64,000 bases of DNA from an uncultured Erythrobacter sp. (lineage in GTDB: Bacteria > Pseudomonadota > Alphaproteobacteria > Sphingomonadales > Sphingomonadaceae): assembly GCF_958304185.1 (NCBI RefSeq), contig NZ_OY284437.1:1-64000 (forward strand), read 5' to 3'. Positions 57,022-63,972 of this stretch are shown in pieces. Each line of letters begins with the position of its first letter. Positions within the stretch are counted from its first letter, which is position 1. Position numbers and translations under genes: made by a program. The notes under the pieces were generated by a model that was not told the DNA's origin, made no database searches, and saw only the letters and a list, made by a program, of their open reading frames with translations.

Positions 57022-57051
57022 TTTCTCCCCTCCGCACGGGGAGGGGAGAAA
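57022..57051 (+). terminator. Hairpin after the third P450 operon
   Basis: A perfect 12-bp inverted repeat (57022-57033 with 57040-57051) and 6-nt loop lies 4 nt after the SnoaL-fold stop codon. No T-run follows it on the plus strand. Confidence 0.55.
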
Positions 57052-57140
57052 GAAAGTGGGCTAACGCTGCCCCCTGCGAAAATGGCGAGGGTGCCGTTAC
57101 GGCAGGCTCGGGCTAGTCTCATCGCCAAGGAGAGAGCTTC

Positions 57141-57674
57141 ATGTCGACCACCCCGCGCGTATCCTCGGCCATTGCTGGCGAACCGGCGCATTTCGGGAGC
57201 GTGCTCGCGCACCAGCCCGCCATCGCGGAGAGCTTCTTTGCGCTCTATGGCCGGTTCTGGGGCTCGGACGTGCTGGCGGCGCGGATCAAGGAGGTCGCGC
57301 GGATGCGCAATGCGCGCGTCACCGAATGCGGGTTCTGCCGAAATGTCCGCTTCGACAAGGCCGTGGCCGAGGGGCTCGGCGAGGAGGTGGTCGATGACAT
57401 CACCGATGGCTACGAAACCTCGGACAAGCTGACCGCTACCGAAAAGGCGGTGCTGAAATTCACCGACGCGCTGATTCATGATCCCGACCTGCTGACCGGC
57501 GATGCGAAGGCGGCTTTGCAGCGCCATCTTACGCCGGCGCAGATCGCCGAATTGGGGCTGGGGGTGACACTGTTCCTCGCGCTCGCCAAGGCGCTGATCA
57601 CGTTGGGGCTGGAGCCGGAGGTGATGGACCGCACCGTGCTGCCCACGCCTGCCGTGCTGGAGGCCGCAGAATGA
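57141..57674 (+). CDS. AhpD-fold carboxymuconolactone-decarboxylase-like protein
   Basis: A 177-residue protein with Cys63-x-x-Cys66 (Glu-Cys-Gly-Phe-Cys-Arg) and Arg70 where AhpD has His, the same substitution as in the protein at 54057-54659. It overlaps a related but cysteine-free protein by 4 nt. GGAGAGAG precedes ATG 57141, and a CTAGTCTC box (57113-57120) may be the -10 region. Confidence 0.85.
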   Translation: MSTTPRVSSAIAGEPAHFGSVLAHQPAIAESFFALYGRFWGSDVLAARIKEVARMRNARVTECGFCRNVRFDKAVAEGLGEEVVDDITDGYETSDKLTATEKAVLKFTDALIHDPDLLTGDAKAALQRHLTPAQIAELGLGVTLFLALAKALITLGLEPEVMDRTVLPTPAVLEAAE

Positions 57675-58039
57675 GCGCCGTCTGCGCCGCTCTGGCGAGC
57701 GATCCGGTGCTGGCAGCCCACTATGCCGATTTCCGCGCGAAAGCCGAAGGCGCGCTCGACCCCGCGCTGGTGGCGCTGGTTCGGCAGGCGGTGGCGCAGG
57801 TGCACGGTATCGACAGCGCGCCGATTGACGAGAGCGCGCTCGACCCCGCAACCCGCGCGGCCATCGCCTATGCGCGGCGGATGCCGTTCGAGCATACCGC
57901 GATCACCGACGCCGAAGCCGCCGCAATGGTCGCGCATCTGGGCGAGCCGGGGTTTGTCGCCTTCTCGGTGGTGACAGCGCTGGCGGACGCGGAATGCCGC
58001 GCGGAGTTGGTGGGTCTGCCGGAGTTGGCGGGGGGTTGA
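57671..58039 (+). CDS. Degenerate AhpD-fold paralogue without CxxC
   Basis: A 122-residue helical protein. The segment Val-Arg-Gln-Ala-Val-Ala-Gln-Val-His-Gly (37-46) aligns by eye with the helix that precedes the CxxC of AhpD proteins, but Cys-x-x-Cys is absent (Ile-Asp-Ser-Ala). Start overlaps the active-site-bearing neighbour as ATGA, so the two may form a hetero-oligomer. The family link is tentative. Confidence 0.65.
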   Translation: MSAVCAALASDPVLAAHYADFRAKAEGALDPALVALVRQAVAQVHGIDSAPIDESALDPATRAAIAYARRMPFEHTAITDAEAAAMVAHLGEPGFVAFSVVTALADAECRAELVGLPELAGG

Positions 58040-58047
58040 TTCCATCC

Positions 58048-58130
58048 TCCCCACCCCGGGCTAGACCCGGGGCCCAGCTGTCTTCCGGCGGCCGAGGAAG
58101 CGGGGCCCCGGGTCAAGCCCGGGGTGGGGA
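58048..58130. repeat. GC-rich inverted repeat (type A, copy 2) between convergent genes
   Basis: Arms CCCACCCCGGGCTAGACC and its near-complement flank a 23-nt centre. It fills the gap between convergent stops at 58039 and 58131, just as copy 1 does at 19646-19744. Confidence 0.85.
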
Positions 58131-58655
58131 TTAGCTTAGCTCCCGCAGCAAATCCGTTCCATCCCACCCTTTCGCCGCCTCAGCCACGAAATCGTAGAAC
58201 CCCGTCAGCTGCGCGGTCGGCTCATACAATTCCAGCATATGCCCCAGGCTCGCGCGGGTATCGACGAAGGCAAATGCGGTGCCCGTCTGCGTCACCGAGA
58301 GCTGTGCCAGCGGCACGCCCTCGGCGGCGAACCGCGCGATCTCGGCCTCAAGGTCATCCACGAACAGCGCCGCGTGATGCAGCCCCTCTTTGCCCGATCC
58401 CCACGGAAACATATCGTGCAGCGCGCTGGGATCAGGATTGTGCTGCACCACCAGCTCCACCATCACGCTGCCCCATTGGCCATAGGCGCTCGAGTGGTCG
58501 AACGGCCGCTCCACCCCGCGATGCTGCGAGGAGGCGAGCACCACGTTCCTTAGCACGAAGAATGGCCCCGAGCCGAACTGCCGGTGATGCGCCGCCGCTG
58601 CCGCTTCAAGGTCGTTGACCTTGTAGGCCAGCTGGCGAACCGGCAACCCGGTCAA
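58131..58655 (-). CDS. VOC-family protein with TTG start
   Basis: A 174-residue protein similar in layout to the VOC protein at 19753-20289 (Gly-Ser-Gly-Pro-Phe-Phe-Val, Leu-Val-Val-Gln-His, Gly-Leu-His-His-Ala-Ala, Leu-Glu-Leu-Tyr, C-terminal Gly-Trp-Asp-Gly-Thr-Asp). The best start is TTG 58655, overlapping the ligase stop as TTGA; no ATG lies at the conserved N-terminus. Likely metal ligands His, His and Glu. Coupled to the CoA ligase, so it probably acts on the same substrate. Confidence 0.78.
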   Translation of the reverse strand: MTGLPVRQLAYKVNDLEAAAAAHHRQFGSGPFFVLRNVVLASSQHRGVERPFDHSSAYGQWGSVMVELVVQHNPDPSALHDMFPWGSGKEGLHHAALFVDDLEAEIARFAAEGVPLAQLSVTQTGTAFAFVDTRASLGHMLELYEPTAQLTGFYDFVAEAAKGWDGTDLLRELS

Positions 58656-60244
58656 TTGACCGCCCGGTCCCTGCCCACCCAATAGGGCGCGCGCAGTTCG
58701 CGGCGCAGAATCTTCCCCGAGGGGTTCCGCGGCAGCGCCGGGATGAAATCGACCGTCTTGGGGCACTTGTAACCCGCGATCAGCGTGCGGGCGTGGGCGA
58801 TCAGCTCCGCCTCGCTCAATTCCTCACCCGGCTTCACCACCACGCAGGCCTTCACCGCCTCGCCCCACTTGGGGTCAGGCACGCCGATCACGGCGACGTC
58901 CGCCACCTTGGGATGCGAATAGAGCGCGTTCTCGACCTCGGCGGGATAGACGTTCTCGCCGCCCGAGATGATCATGTCCTTCACCCGGTCGTGGATGTAA
59001 AGGTAGCCGTCCTCGTCCAGATAGCCCGCGTCGCCGGTGCGCAGCCAGCCTTCGGCATCGATGGTCGAGGCGGTGGCGTCCGGGTTGTTCCAGTACCCGC
59101 GCATGTTCTTGGACGAGCGCGTCGCGATTTCGCCGACGGTGCCCACCGGAACCGGGTTGCCCGCTTCGTCGATGATTTTGAGCTCGACACCCGCGAGCGG
59201 CTTGCCCACGCTCCGCATCCGGGGCGAGCCTTCGGGCACGTGATCCTCGGGATCGAGCGCGACGATTGTCCCACTTGTCTCGGTCATCCCGTACATCTGC
59301 ACAAAGCCGCAGCCGATCACCCGCATCGCCTCGCGCATCAGCTCGAGCGGGATCGGAGAGGCGCCGTAGGTGATGTATTTCAAGCGGCTGAAATCGGTCT
59401 CGGACACGCGCGGGTGGTTCAGCAGAATCTGGATCGCGGCGGGCACGAGGAAGATCTTCGAGATGTTGAAATTGGCGATCAGGTCCAATGCCTTGGTCGG
59501 ATCATATTCCGGCAGGACGATGGAATTGGTGCCCGCGACCATCGTGCCGATGCCCGTGCCGGTGCCGCTGATATGGAAACACGGCATGGCGAGCAGCGTG
59601 ACATCGCCCGGGATCGGCTCCTGCCAGCCGCGCATCTCTTCGCCGCTGGCTGTCGCATCGCGGCTGGAGAGGATCGAACCGTGGGTCATCACCGCGCCCT
59701 TGGGCTTGCCGGTGGTGCCCGAGGTATAAAGCTGCAACGCATCGTCTTCGGCGGCTACGCGGTGGGCGGGCGGCGTGGCGGGGAAGCCGTCACGCCAGGT
59801 CCGATAATCGGTGCCTGCGAAGTCCGGCGCGTCGATGCCGATCACCTGTTCGACCCGTGAGCAGTCTGCATGGATGCCGCTGAGCACCTCGGCAAAGCCT
59901 TCGCCGATGAACACCACGCGGGCCTGACAATTATCGAGGATATAGGCGACCTCCGGCGCGGCGAGGCGCCAGTTCACCGGGGTCATCACCGCCCCGATGC
60001 GCGCCGCGCCCAGGAAGGCTTCGAAATAGAGCGGATGGTTCTTGCCGAGGAAGGCCACGCGCTCGCCCGGCTTGACGCCCAGAGCCGCCAGCCCGTTCGC
60101 CGCCCGGTTGGCGCCTTCGTCAAGCTCGGCGAAGCTGATCTCCTCGCCCGCGTAGGTGAAAGCGATAACGTCCCCCTTACCGCGCGCGTGATCACGCACG
60201 ACGTCGCAAAAGGACTCCGCTGCCAATGCTGTGTTCTCTCCCAT
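58652..60244 (-). CDS. AMP-forming acyl-CoA ligase (FadD type)
   Basis: A 530-residue ANL enzyme: Tyr-Thr-Ser-Gly-Thr-Thr-Gly-Lys-Pro-Lys-Gly P-loop, Tyr-Gly-Met-Thr-Glu-Thr-Ser-Gly, Arg-Thr-Gly-Asp-Ala-Gly-Tyr and Asn-Pro-Ser-Gly-Lys-Ile-Leu. It is of the long-chain/aromatic acid type and more typical than the ligase at 17075-18694. ATG 60244 begins the conserved part. Divergent from the thioesterase at 60330, with which it could form an activation and editing pair. Confidence 0.9.
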   Translation of the reverse strand: MGENTALAAESFCDVVRDHARGKGDVIAFTYAGEEISFAELDEGANRAANGLAALGVKPGERVAFLGKNHPLYFEAFLGAARIGAVMTPVNWRLAAPEVAYILDNCQARVVFIGEGFAEVLSGIHADCSRVEQVIGIDAPDFAGTDYRTWRDGFPATPPAHRVAAEDDALQLYTSGTTGKPKGAVMTHGSILSSRDATASGEEMRGWQEPIPGDVTLLAMPCFHISGTGTGIGTMVAGTNSIVLPEYDPTKALDLIANFNISKIFLVPAAIQILLNHPRVSETDFSRLKYITYGASPIPLELMREAMRVIGCGFVQMYGMTETSGTIVALDPEDHVPEGSPRMRSVGKPLAGVELKIIDEAGNPVPVGTVGEIATRSSKNMRGYWNNPDATASTIDAEGWLRTGDAGYLDEDGYLYIHDRVKDMIISGGENVYPAEVENALYSHPKVADVAVIGVPDPKWGEAVKACVVVKPGEELSEAELIAHARTLIAGYKCPKTVDFIPALPRNPSGKILRRELRAPYWVGRDRAVN

Positions 60245-60329
60245 GTTGGCAAGGATAGGCCCTGGCGCTGCGCCTGTCATTGGCACAATTCATAGCGGCG
60301 CGCGCCGCAGGCGGCGTTAGGGTGCGGGG

Positions 60330-60734
60330 ATGGATATTCCTCCGGGCTTTGAACCGGCCGGTTTCACTCCCGGCTTTCTCGACCATGGCGGGCCTTACTA
60401 TCTCGGGCCTGCTTCGGAGGGCGTGAGGGTGGTGGGCCTCAAGATCATGCCGCACCACATCAATTATCAGGACGCGGCGCATGGCGGGGTGATCTCGACC
60501 TTCGCCGATGTGGCGCTGAGCCACGCGGTCTATGATGCCGAGCTGCCCCGGCTGGCGCCTTCGACCGTGACGCTGACGGTGAATTATCTGAGCGGCGCGC
60601 GGCTGGGCGATTGGCTGGAAGCGCGGGTGCGGATCGACCGGCTGGGCGGGCGTACGGCCTATACCTCGGGCGGGATATGGCGCGGCGATGAGCAGATCGC
60701 GACGATGAGCGGGGTGTTTGCGTTTCGGCGGTGA
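60330..60734 (+). CDS. Hotdog-fold thioesterase (PaaI type)
   Basis: A 134-residue thioesterase with the PaaI signature His-Gly-Gly-Val-Ile-Ser-Thr-Phe-Ala-Asp (about 51-60), where Asp is the catalytic acid. It would hydrolyse acyl-CoA to release stalled intermediates. Its last 180 bp (60555-60734) are repeated at 61039-61218 with four substitutions and no indel. The gene itself is complete. Confidence 0.9.
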   Translation: MDIPPGFEPAGFTPGFLDHGGPYYLGPASEGVRVVGLKIMPHHINYQDAAHGGVISTFADVALSHAVYDAELPRLAPSTVTLTVNYLSGARLGDWLEARVRIDRLGGRTAYTSGGIWRGDEQIATMSGVFAFRR

Positions 60735-60742
60735 GAGGGTTG

Positions 60743-60964
60743 CTCGCGGAGATCGCAGAGGAGCAGAGGCCGCGGAGAAGATTACGCGGCATAGCCGCGG
60801 ATTGGTTCGCGCCAAGCCGCAAAGAGGCCAAGATGTTGGATGTCATCGCGGCCATGCGCTCCCTCTTGGCCCCTTGGCGACTTGGCGCGAACCATGATGA
60901 AAGCGCCGCTGCCGCGGCGGGAGTGATACCTCCGCGGCCTCTGCACCTCTGCGATCTCCGCGAG
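60743..60964. mobile_element. 222-bp nested palindromic element (MITE-like, no coding capacity)
   Basis: Outer arms of 35 bp (60743-60777 and 60930-60964) match with one mismatch; inner arms of 30 bp (60803-60832 and 60865-60894) also pair, with a few mismatches. It carries no supported gene. It lies 8 bp after the thioesterase stop, in the intergenic part of the first unit of a tandem duplication; the second unit lacks it. No target-site duplication was obvious. It looks like a miniature mobile element of unknown family. Confidence 0.7.
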
Positions 60965-60977
60965 AAACCCCTTTCTA

Positions 60978-61047
60978 CTACCCCAACCACCGCCTCACGG
61001 CCGCCGTCGAGGGATCGCGTTCGTCGCGATACCCCGCCGCGCCTTCG
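60978..61047 (-). pseudogene. 70-bp fragment of the SnoaL gene 3' end
   Basis: Identical except one base to 61342-61411, the last 70 bp of the SnoaL-fold gene including its stop codon. It has no start and joins directly to a thioesterase fragment at the shared GCGCCTTCG. Remnant of a tandem duplication. Confidence 0.88.
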
Positions 61048-61218
61048 ACTGTGACGCTGACGGTGAATTATCTCAGCGGCGCGCGGCTGGGCGATTGGCT
61101 GGAAGCGCGGGTGCGGATCGACCGGCTGGGCGGGCGTACGGCCTATACCTCGGGCGGGGTATGGCGTGGCGATGAGCAGATCGCGACGATGAGCGGGGTG
61201 TTTGCGTTTCGGCGGTGA
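61039..61218 (+). pseudogene. 180-bp fragment of the thioesterase gene 3' end
   Basis: Copy of 60555-60734 with four substitutions over 180 bp and the same stop codon. It has no start codon of its own or ribosome site and lacks the catalytic motif. Non-functional relic of a tandem duplication. Confidence 0.92.
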
Positions 61219-61232
61219 CGTGTCTCTACCGT

Positions 61233-61323
61233 CGTCATGCTGAACTTGTTTCAGCATCCATTTCTCCGCAGGCGAGGCTGGTGCGGGCGGAGAGATGGAC
61301 CCTGAAACAAGTTCAGGGTGACG
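61233..61323. repeat. Palindromic element with CGTCA/TGACG ends (type B, copy 3, inverted)
   Basis: 91 bp, inverse orientation relative to the copies at 45064 and 51344 (the TGCTGAACTTG hairpin comes first). It lies in the intergenic part of the second unit of the duplication, where the first unit has the 222-bp palindrome. Confidence 0.85.
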
Positions 61324-61341
61324 AAGAATGGGAAAGAGCCC

Positions 61342-61881
61342 CTACCCCAACCACCGCCTCACGGCCGCCGTCGAGGGATCGCGTTCGTCGTGATACCCCG
61401 CCGCGCCTTCGGGTGTGTCGGAGAGGTCGACGCCCTCCACCACCCGGAATTCGCGCCAGTCATACAGGCCTGTGCGCTGGGCAATCCTCCACACACCGCC
61501 CCGCTTTTCGAAACGGTCGACATAGCGCCCCGCCACGATCGCGGAATAGATCACGCCCTTGTCCGGAAACACCGCCGCCAGCGGGTAGCCCGGCGGGACG
61601 GTGTGCATCGCGGTCATGTAGGTTTCCGTGTGGCAGACCGTCTCGCTCTCAAACCCGAACACCGTCTGGCCAAGCTGGTGCTGGGTCGCAAGGCACGGGT
61701 CGATCACCGCGCGCGCCTGTTCCACGAACCCGCGCCAATCGCCCTCGATGGTGCCGAATCGGAAGATCGCGTCCGCATGGAACAGATGCTCCATTATCCC
61801 CCAGCGCCGTCGGTCGATTGCATGGGCATAGGCGGCGAGAATGTCGCGGATGGCTTCGCGGTCGTCGAGGGTTCCGGTCAT
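61342..61881 (-). CDS. SnoaL/NTF2-fold protein
   Basis: A 179-residue protein starting Asp-Asp-Arg-Glu-Ala-Ile-Arg-Asp-Ile-Leu-Ala-Ala-Tyr-Ala-His-Ala-Ile-Asp, with Trp-Arg-Gly-Phe-Val, His-Gln-Leu-Gly-Gln and a typical Trp-Arg-Ile-Ala-Gln-Arg strand. The N-terminal Tyr, His and Asp resemble the scytalone-dehydratase/SnoaL_4 group. Function unknown. Its start overlaps the MDR gene stop by 4 nt, and its last 70 bp were duplicated at 60978-61047. Confidence 0.82.
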   Translation of the reverse strand: MTGTLDDREAIRDILAAYAHAIDRRRWGIMEHLFHADAIFRFGTIEGDWRGFVEQARAVIDPCLATQHQLGQTVFGFESETVCHTETYMTAMHTVPPGYPLAAVFPDKGVIYSAIVAGRYVDRFEKRGGVWRIAQRTGLYDWREFRVVEGVDLSDTPEGAAGYHDERDPSTAAVRRWLG

Positions 61882-62879
61882 GTGTCCAGCTCCACGATCA
61901 CCTTGCCGATATTGCCGCCGGTGAACAGCTTGGCATAGGCGCTGAGGGTGTTTTCCAGCCCCTGCGTCACGTCATAGGGCATGACGAGCGCGCCCGCCTC
62001 AGTCCAGTCGCGCAGGCGACGGGTGAGGGCGGGGCCTTCGTGCATGAAGTCGGGTGAGAAGAACCCCTCGATCCTGAGCCGCCGCATCAGCACCTGATCG
62101 AATTCGCGGGGGCTCGTGCGCCCGCCGCCGGTGTAATCGGCGAGCAAGCCGCACACCGCGATGCGGCCATAGTGGTTCATCCGGGTCAGCACCTGATCGA
62201 GCAGCGCTCCGCCGACATTGTCGAAGTAGATGTCGAAACCGCCCGCTGCGTCGAGCTGCCCGCCCACATCCGCAGCCTTGTAATCGACCGCTCCGGCGAT
62301 CCCCAATTCATCGGTCAGGTAAGCGCACTTCGCAGCGCCGCCCGCAATCCCCCACGCCTCGCAGCCGAGCAGCTTGGCGACCTGCACCGCGAGTATCCCC
62401 GTCGCCCCGGCGGCGGCGGAGACCAGCACCCGGTCGCCCGGCTTGGCTGCGCCGGTCTGTTCAATACCCCATAGTGCGGTCCAGCCGTTCATCCCCAGCG
62501 GGCCGAACCACGCGCGGCGGTCGGTGACTGTGGGGTCGAGCACAATCGCGCCGGACATAACCGCATCGACCGTGCTGATATCCGCCCATTGCCCGAAGGC
62601 GCGCACCAGATCGCCGGGCGCAAAGCCATCGGCGCGGCTTTCGATTACCTCGCCCAGCACCAACCCCGACATCGGGATTCCGAGCGGGAGCGGCGGCTGA
62701 TACCCGTCCTCACGGTCGGTCAGCCACATCCGGGTGCCGGCATCCATCGACAGGTGCGAATTGCGGATGCGGATTTCGCCTGTCCCCAGCGGGGCGAGCG
62801 GCGCCTCGTCCAGCTCCAGCGCGGCGGCGAAATCAGTGCCTTCGGGGCGGCGCGCGATGCGCCAGAAACGGTTCTGCAT
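61878..62879 (-). CDS. Zinc-free MDR reductase, NADP-dependent (third of three)
   Basis: A 333-residue CurA-like reductase: His-Leu-Ser-Met-Asp-Ala-Gly-Thr-Arg-Met-Trp, Ala-Ala-Ala-Gly-Ala-Thr-Gly-Ile, Gly-Gly-Ala-Ala-Lys-Cys and Phe-Asp-Asn-Val-Gly-Gly. No zinc cysteines. It is first in a two-gene operon with the SnoaL protein and divergent from the NmrA gene. Confidence 0.9.
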   Translation of the reverse strand: MQNRFWRIARRPEGTDFAAALELDEAPLAPLGTGEIRIRNSHLSMDAGTRMWLTDREDGYQPPLPLGIPMSGLVLGEVIESRADGFAPGDLVRAFGQWADISTVDAVMSGAIVLDPTVTDRRAWFGPLGMNGWTALWGIEQTGAAKPGDRVLVSAAAGATGILAVQVAKLLGCEAWGIAGGAAKCAYLTDELGIAGAVDYKAADVGGQLDAAGGFDIYFDNVGGALLDQVLTRMNHYGRIAVCGLLADYTGGGRTSPREFDQVLMRRLRIEGFFSPDFMHEGPALTRRLRDWTEAGALVMPYDVTQGLENTLSAYAKLFTGGNIGKVIVELDT

Positions 62880-63024
62880 CCCACCACATTCCGGGCGCTG
62901 CGCCGCTACGGCAACCCCGCCTTTTCGCTAGGGGCCAAACCCGTGCGGCTATCAATTTGGCGCGGTGCGTGAAGGGAGGGCGCTTCCTAGTCTGCCCGTC
63001 AATCATAATACGGGAGAGACACGA

Positions 63025-63972
63025 ATGGCACTTATCACAGTGATCGGCGCAAGCGGCCGGCAAGGCCTGGCGCAGGTGCGTCAGGCGCTTGCCGCCGGGT
63101 ACGATGTGCGCGCCATCTCGCGCCGTCCGGACGCGCTGGAGGGCGCGCCGGTCGAGGGGGTGGAGCGGGTCGAGGTGCGGTCGATGGATCTCTACGACAC
63201 CTCAACCTTCGCCGAAGCGCTCGAAGGCAGCGATTACATCTTCTACACCCACCCGCTGCAAGCCCGCGCGGACCGTGCCTATCTGATCGGCGAGGTCGGC
63301 AAGGCCGCCGCGCATATCGGCGTGAAGCGCGTGGTGTGGAACACTTCGAGCTGGATCCCGGACAAGCCGGGCGATCCCTTCACCTATGGCGAGAACACCA
63401 AGGGCATCAACGCCCTGTGGCGTTCGGGCGCGCCGGGGACGGTGTTCGGTTCGGTGCTGTTCATGGACAATCTGCTGACCAACTGGGCGCGGCCGTTCAT
63501 CGTCAATGAGGGCCGGTATGTGTATCCGCACAACCCCAACCTTCAGGCGAACTGGATCAGCCTTGATGACGTCGCCCGCTTCATGCTGGCGAGCCTCGAG
63601 CGGCCCGACATGGAAGGCGCATGGCTGAATATCGGCGGGCCGGAGCGGCTGGTCGGCAAGCAGGTGACGCAGTGCCTGTCGGAAGCTCTGGGCAAGGAGA
63701 TCACATACGATCCCTGCACCCCGGAAGAATTCGGCCGCTATCTGGTCGAAGCGGCGGGCGACACGATGGCCCCGGAAATGCGCGACCAATTCGCCAAGGG
63801 CATCCAGGCCTTCTACGAATACAACAACGACGCCCCGACCAAGCCCTTCGCGGTCGACATGGACCACGTCTACGAGCGCTTCCCGGAACTGGAAGGCAAG
63901 CTCGAGCCGCTGGGCGAATGGACCAAGCGGCAAGAATGGGGCGAGAGCAACTATCGGCCCGCGTTTGGGTGA
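63025..63972 (+). CDS. NmrA-like NAD(P)-binding protein (atypical SDR)
   Basis: A 315-residue extended SDR of the NmrA/HSCARG group. Gly-Ala-Ser-Gly-Arg-Gln-Gly cofactor loop at residues 8-14, Ser-Arg-Arg-Pro after strand 2 (NADP-type), and Asn-Ile-Gly-Gly-Pro-Glu-Arg in the C-terminal part. No catalytic Tyr-x3-Lys, so it may sense redox state or act as a reductase. ATG 63025 has GGGAGAG upstream; CTAGTCTG (62987-62994) may be its -10 box. Confidence 0.85.
   Translation: MALITVIGASGRQGLAQVRQALAAGYDVRAISRRPDALEGAPVEGVERVEVRSMDLYDTSTFAEALEGSDYIFYTHPLQARADRAYLIGEVGKAAAHIGVKRVVWNTSSWIPDKPGDPFTYGENTKGINALWRSGAPGTVFGSVLFMDNLLTNWARPFIVNEGRYVYPHNPNLQANWISLDDVARFMLASLERPDMEGAWLNIGGPERLVGKQVTQCLSEALGKEITYDPCTPEEFGRYLVEAAGDTMAPEMRDQFAKGIQAFYEYNNDAPTKPFAVDMDHVYERFPELEGKLEPLGEWTKRQEWGESNYRPAFG

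Noticed and set aside
60460-61257. 265-codon minus-strand frame across the duplicated locus
   Set aside because: It runs through a thioesterase antisense, the 222-bp palindrome and the fragment copy, so its coding appearance is a by-product of repeats.
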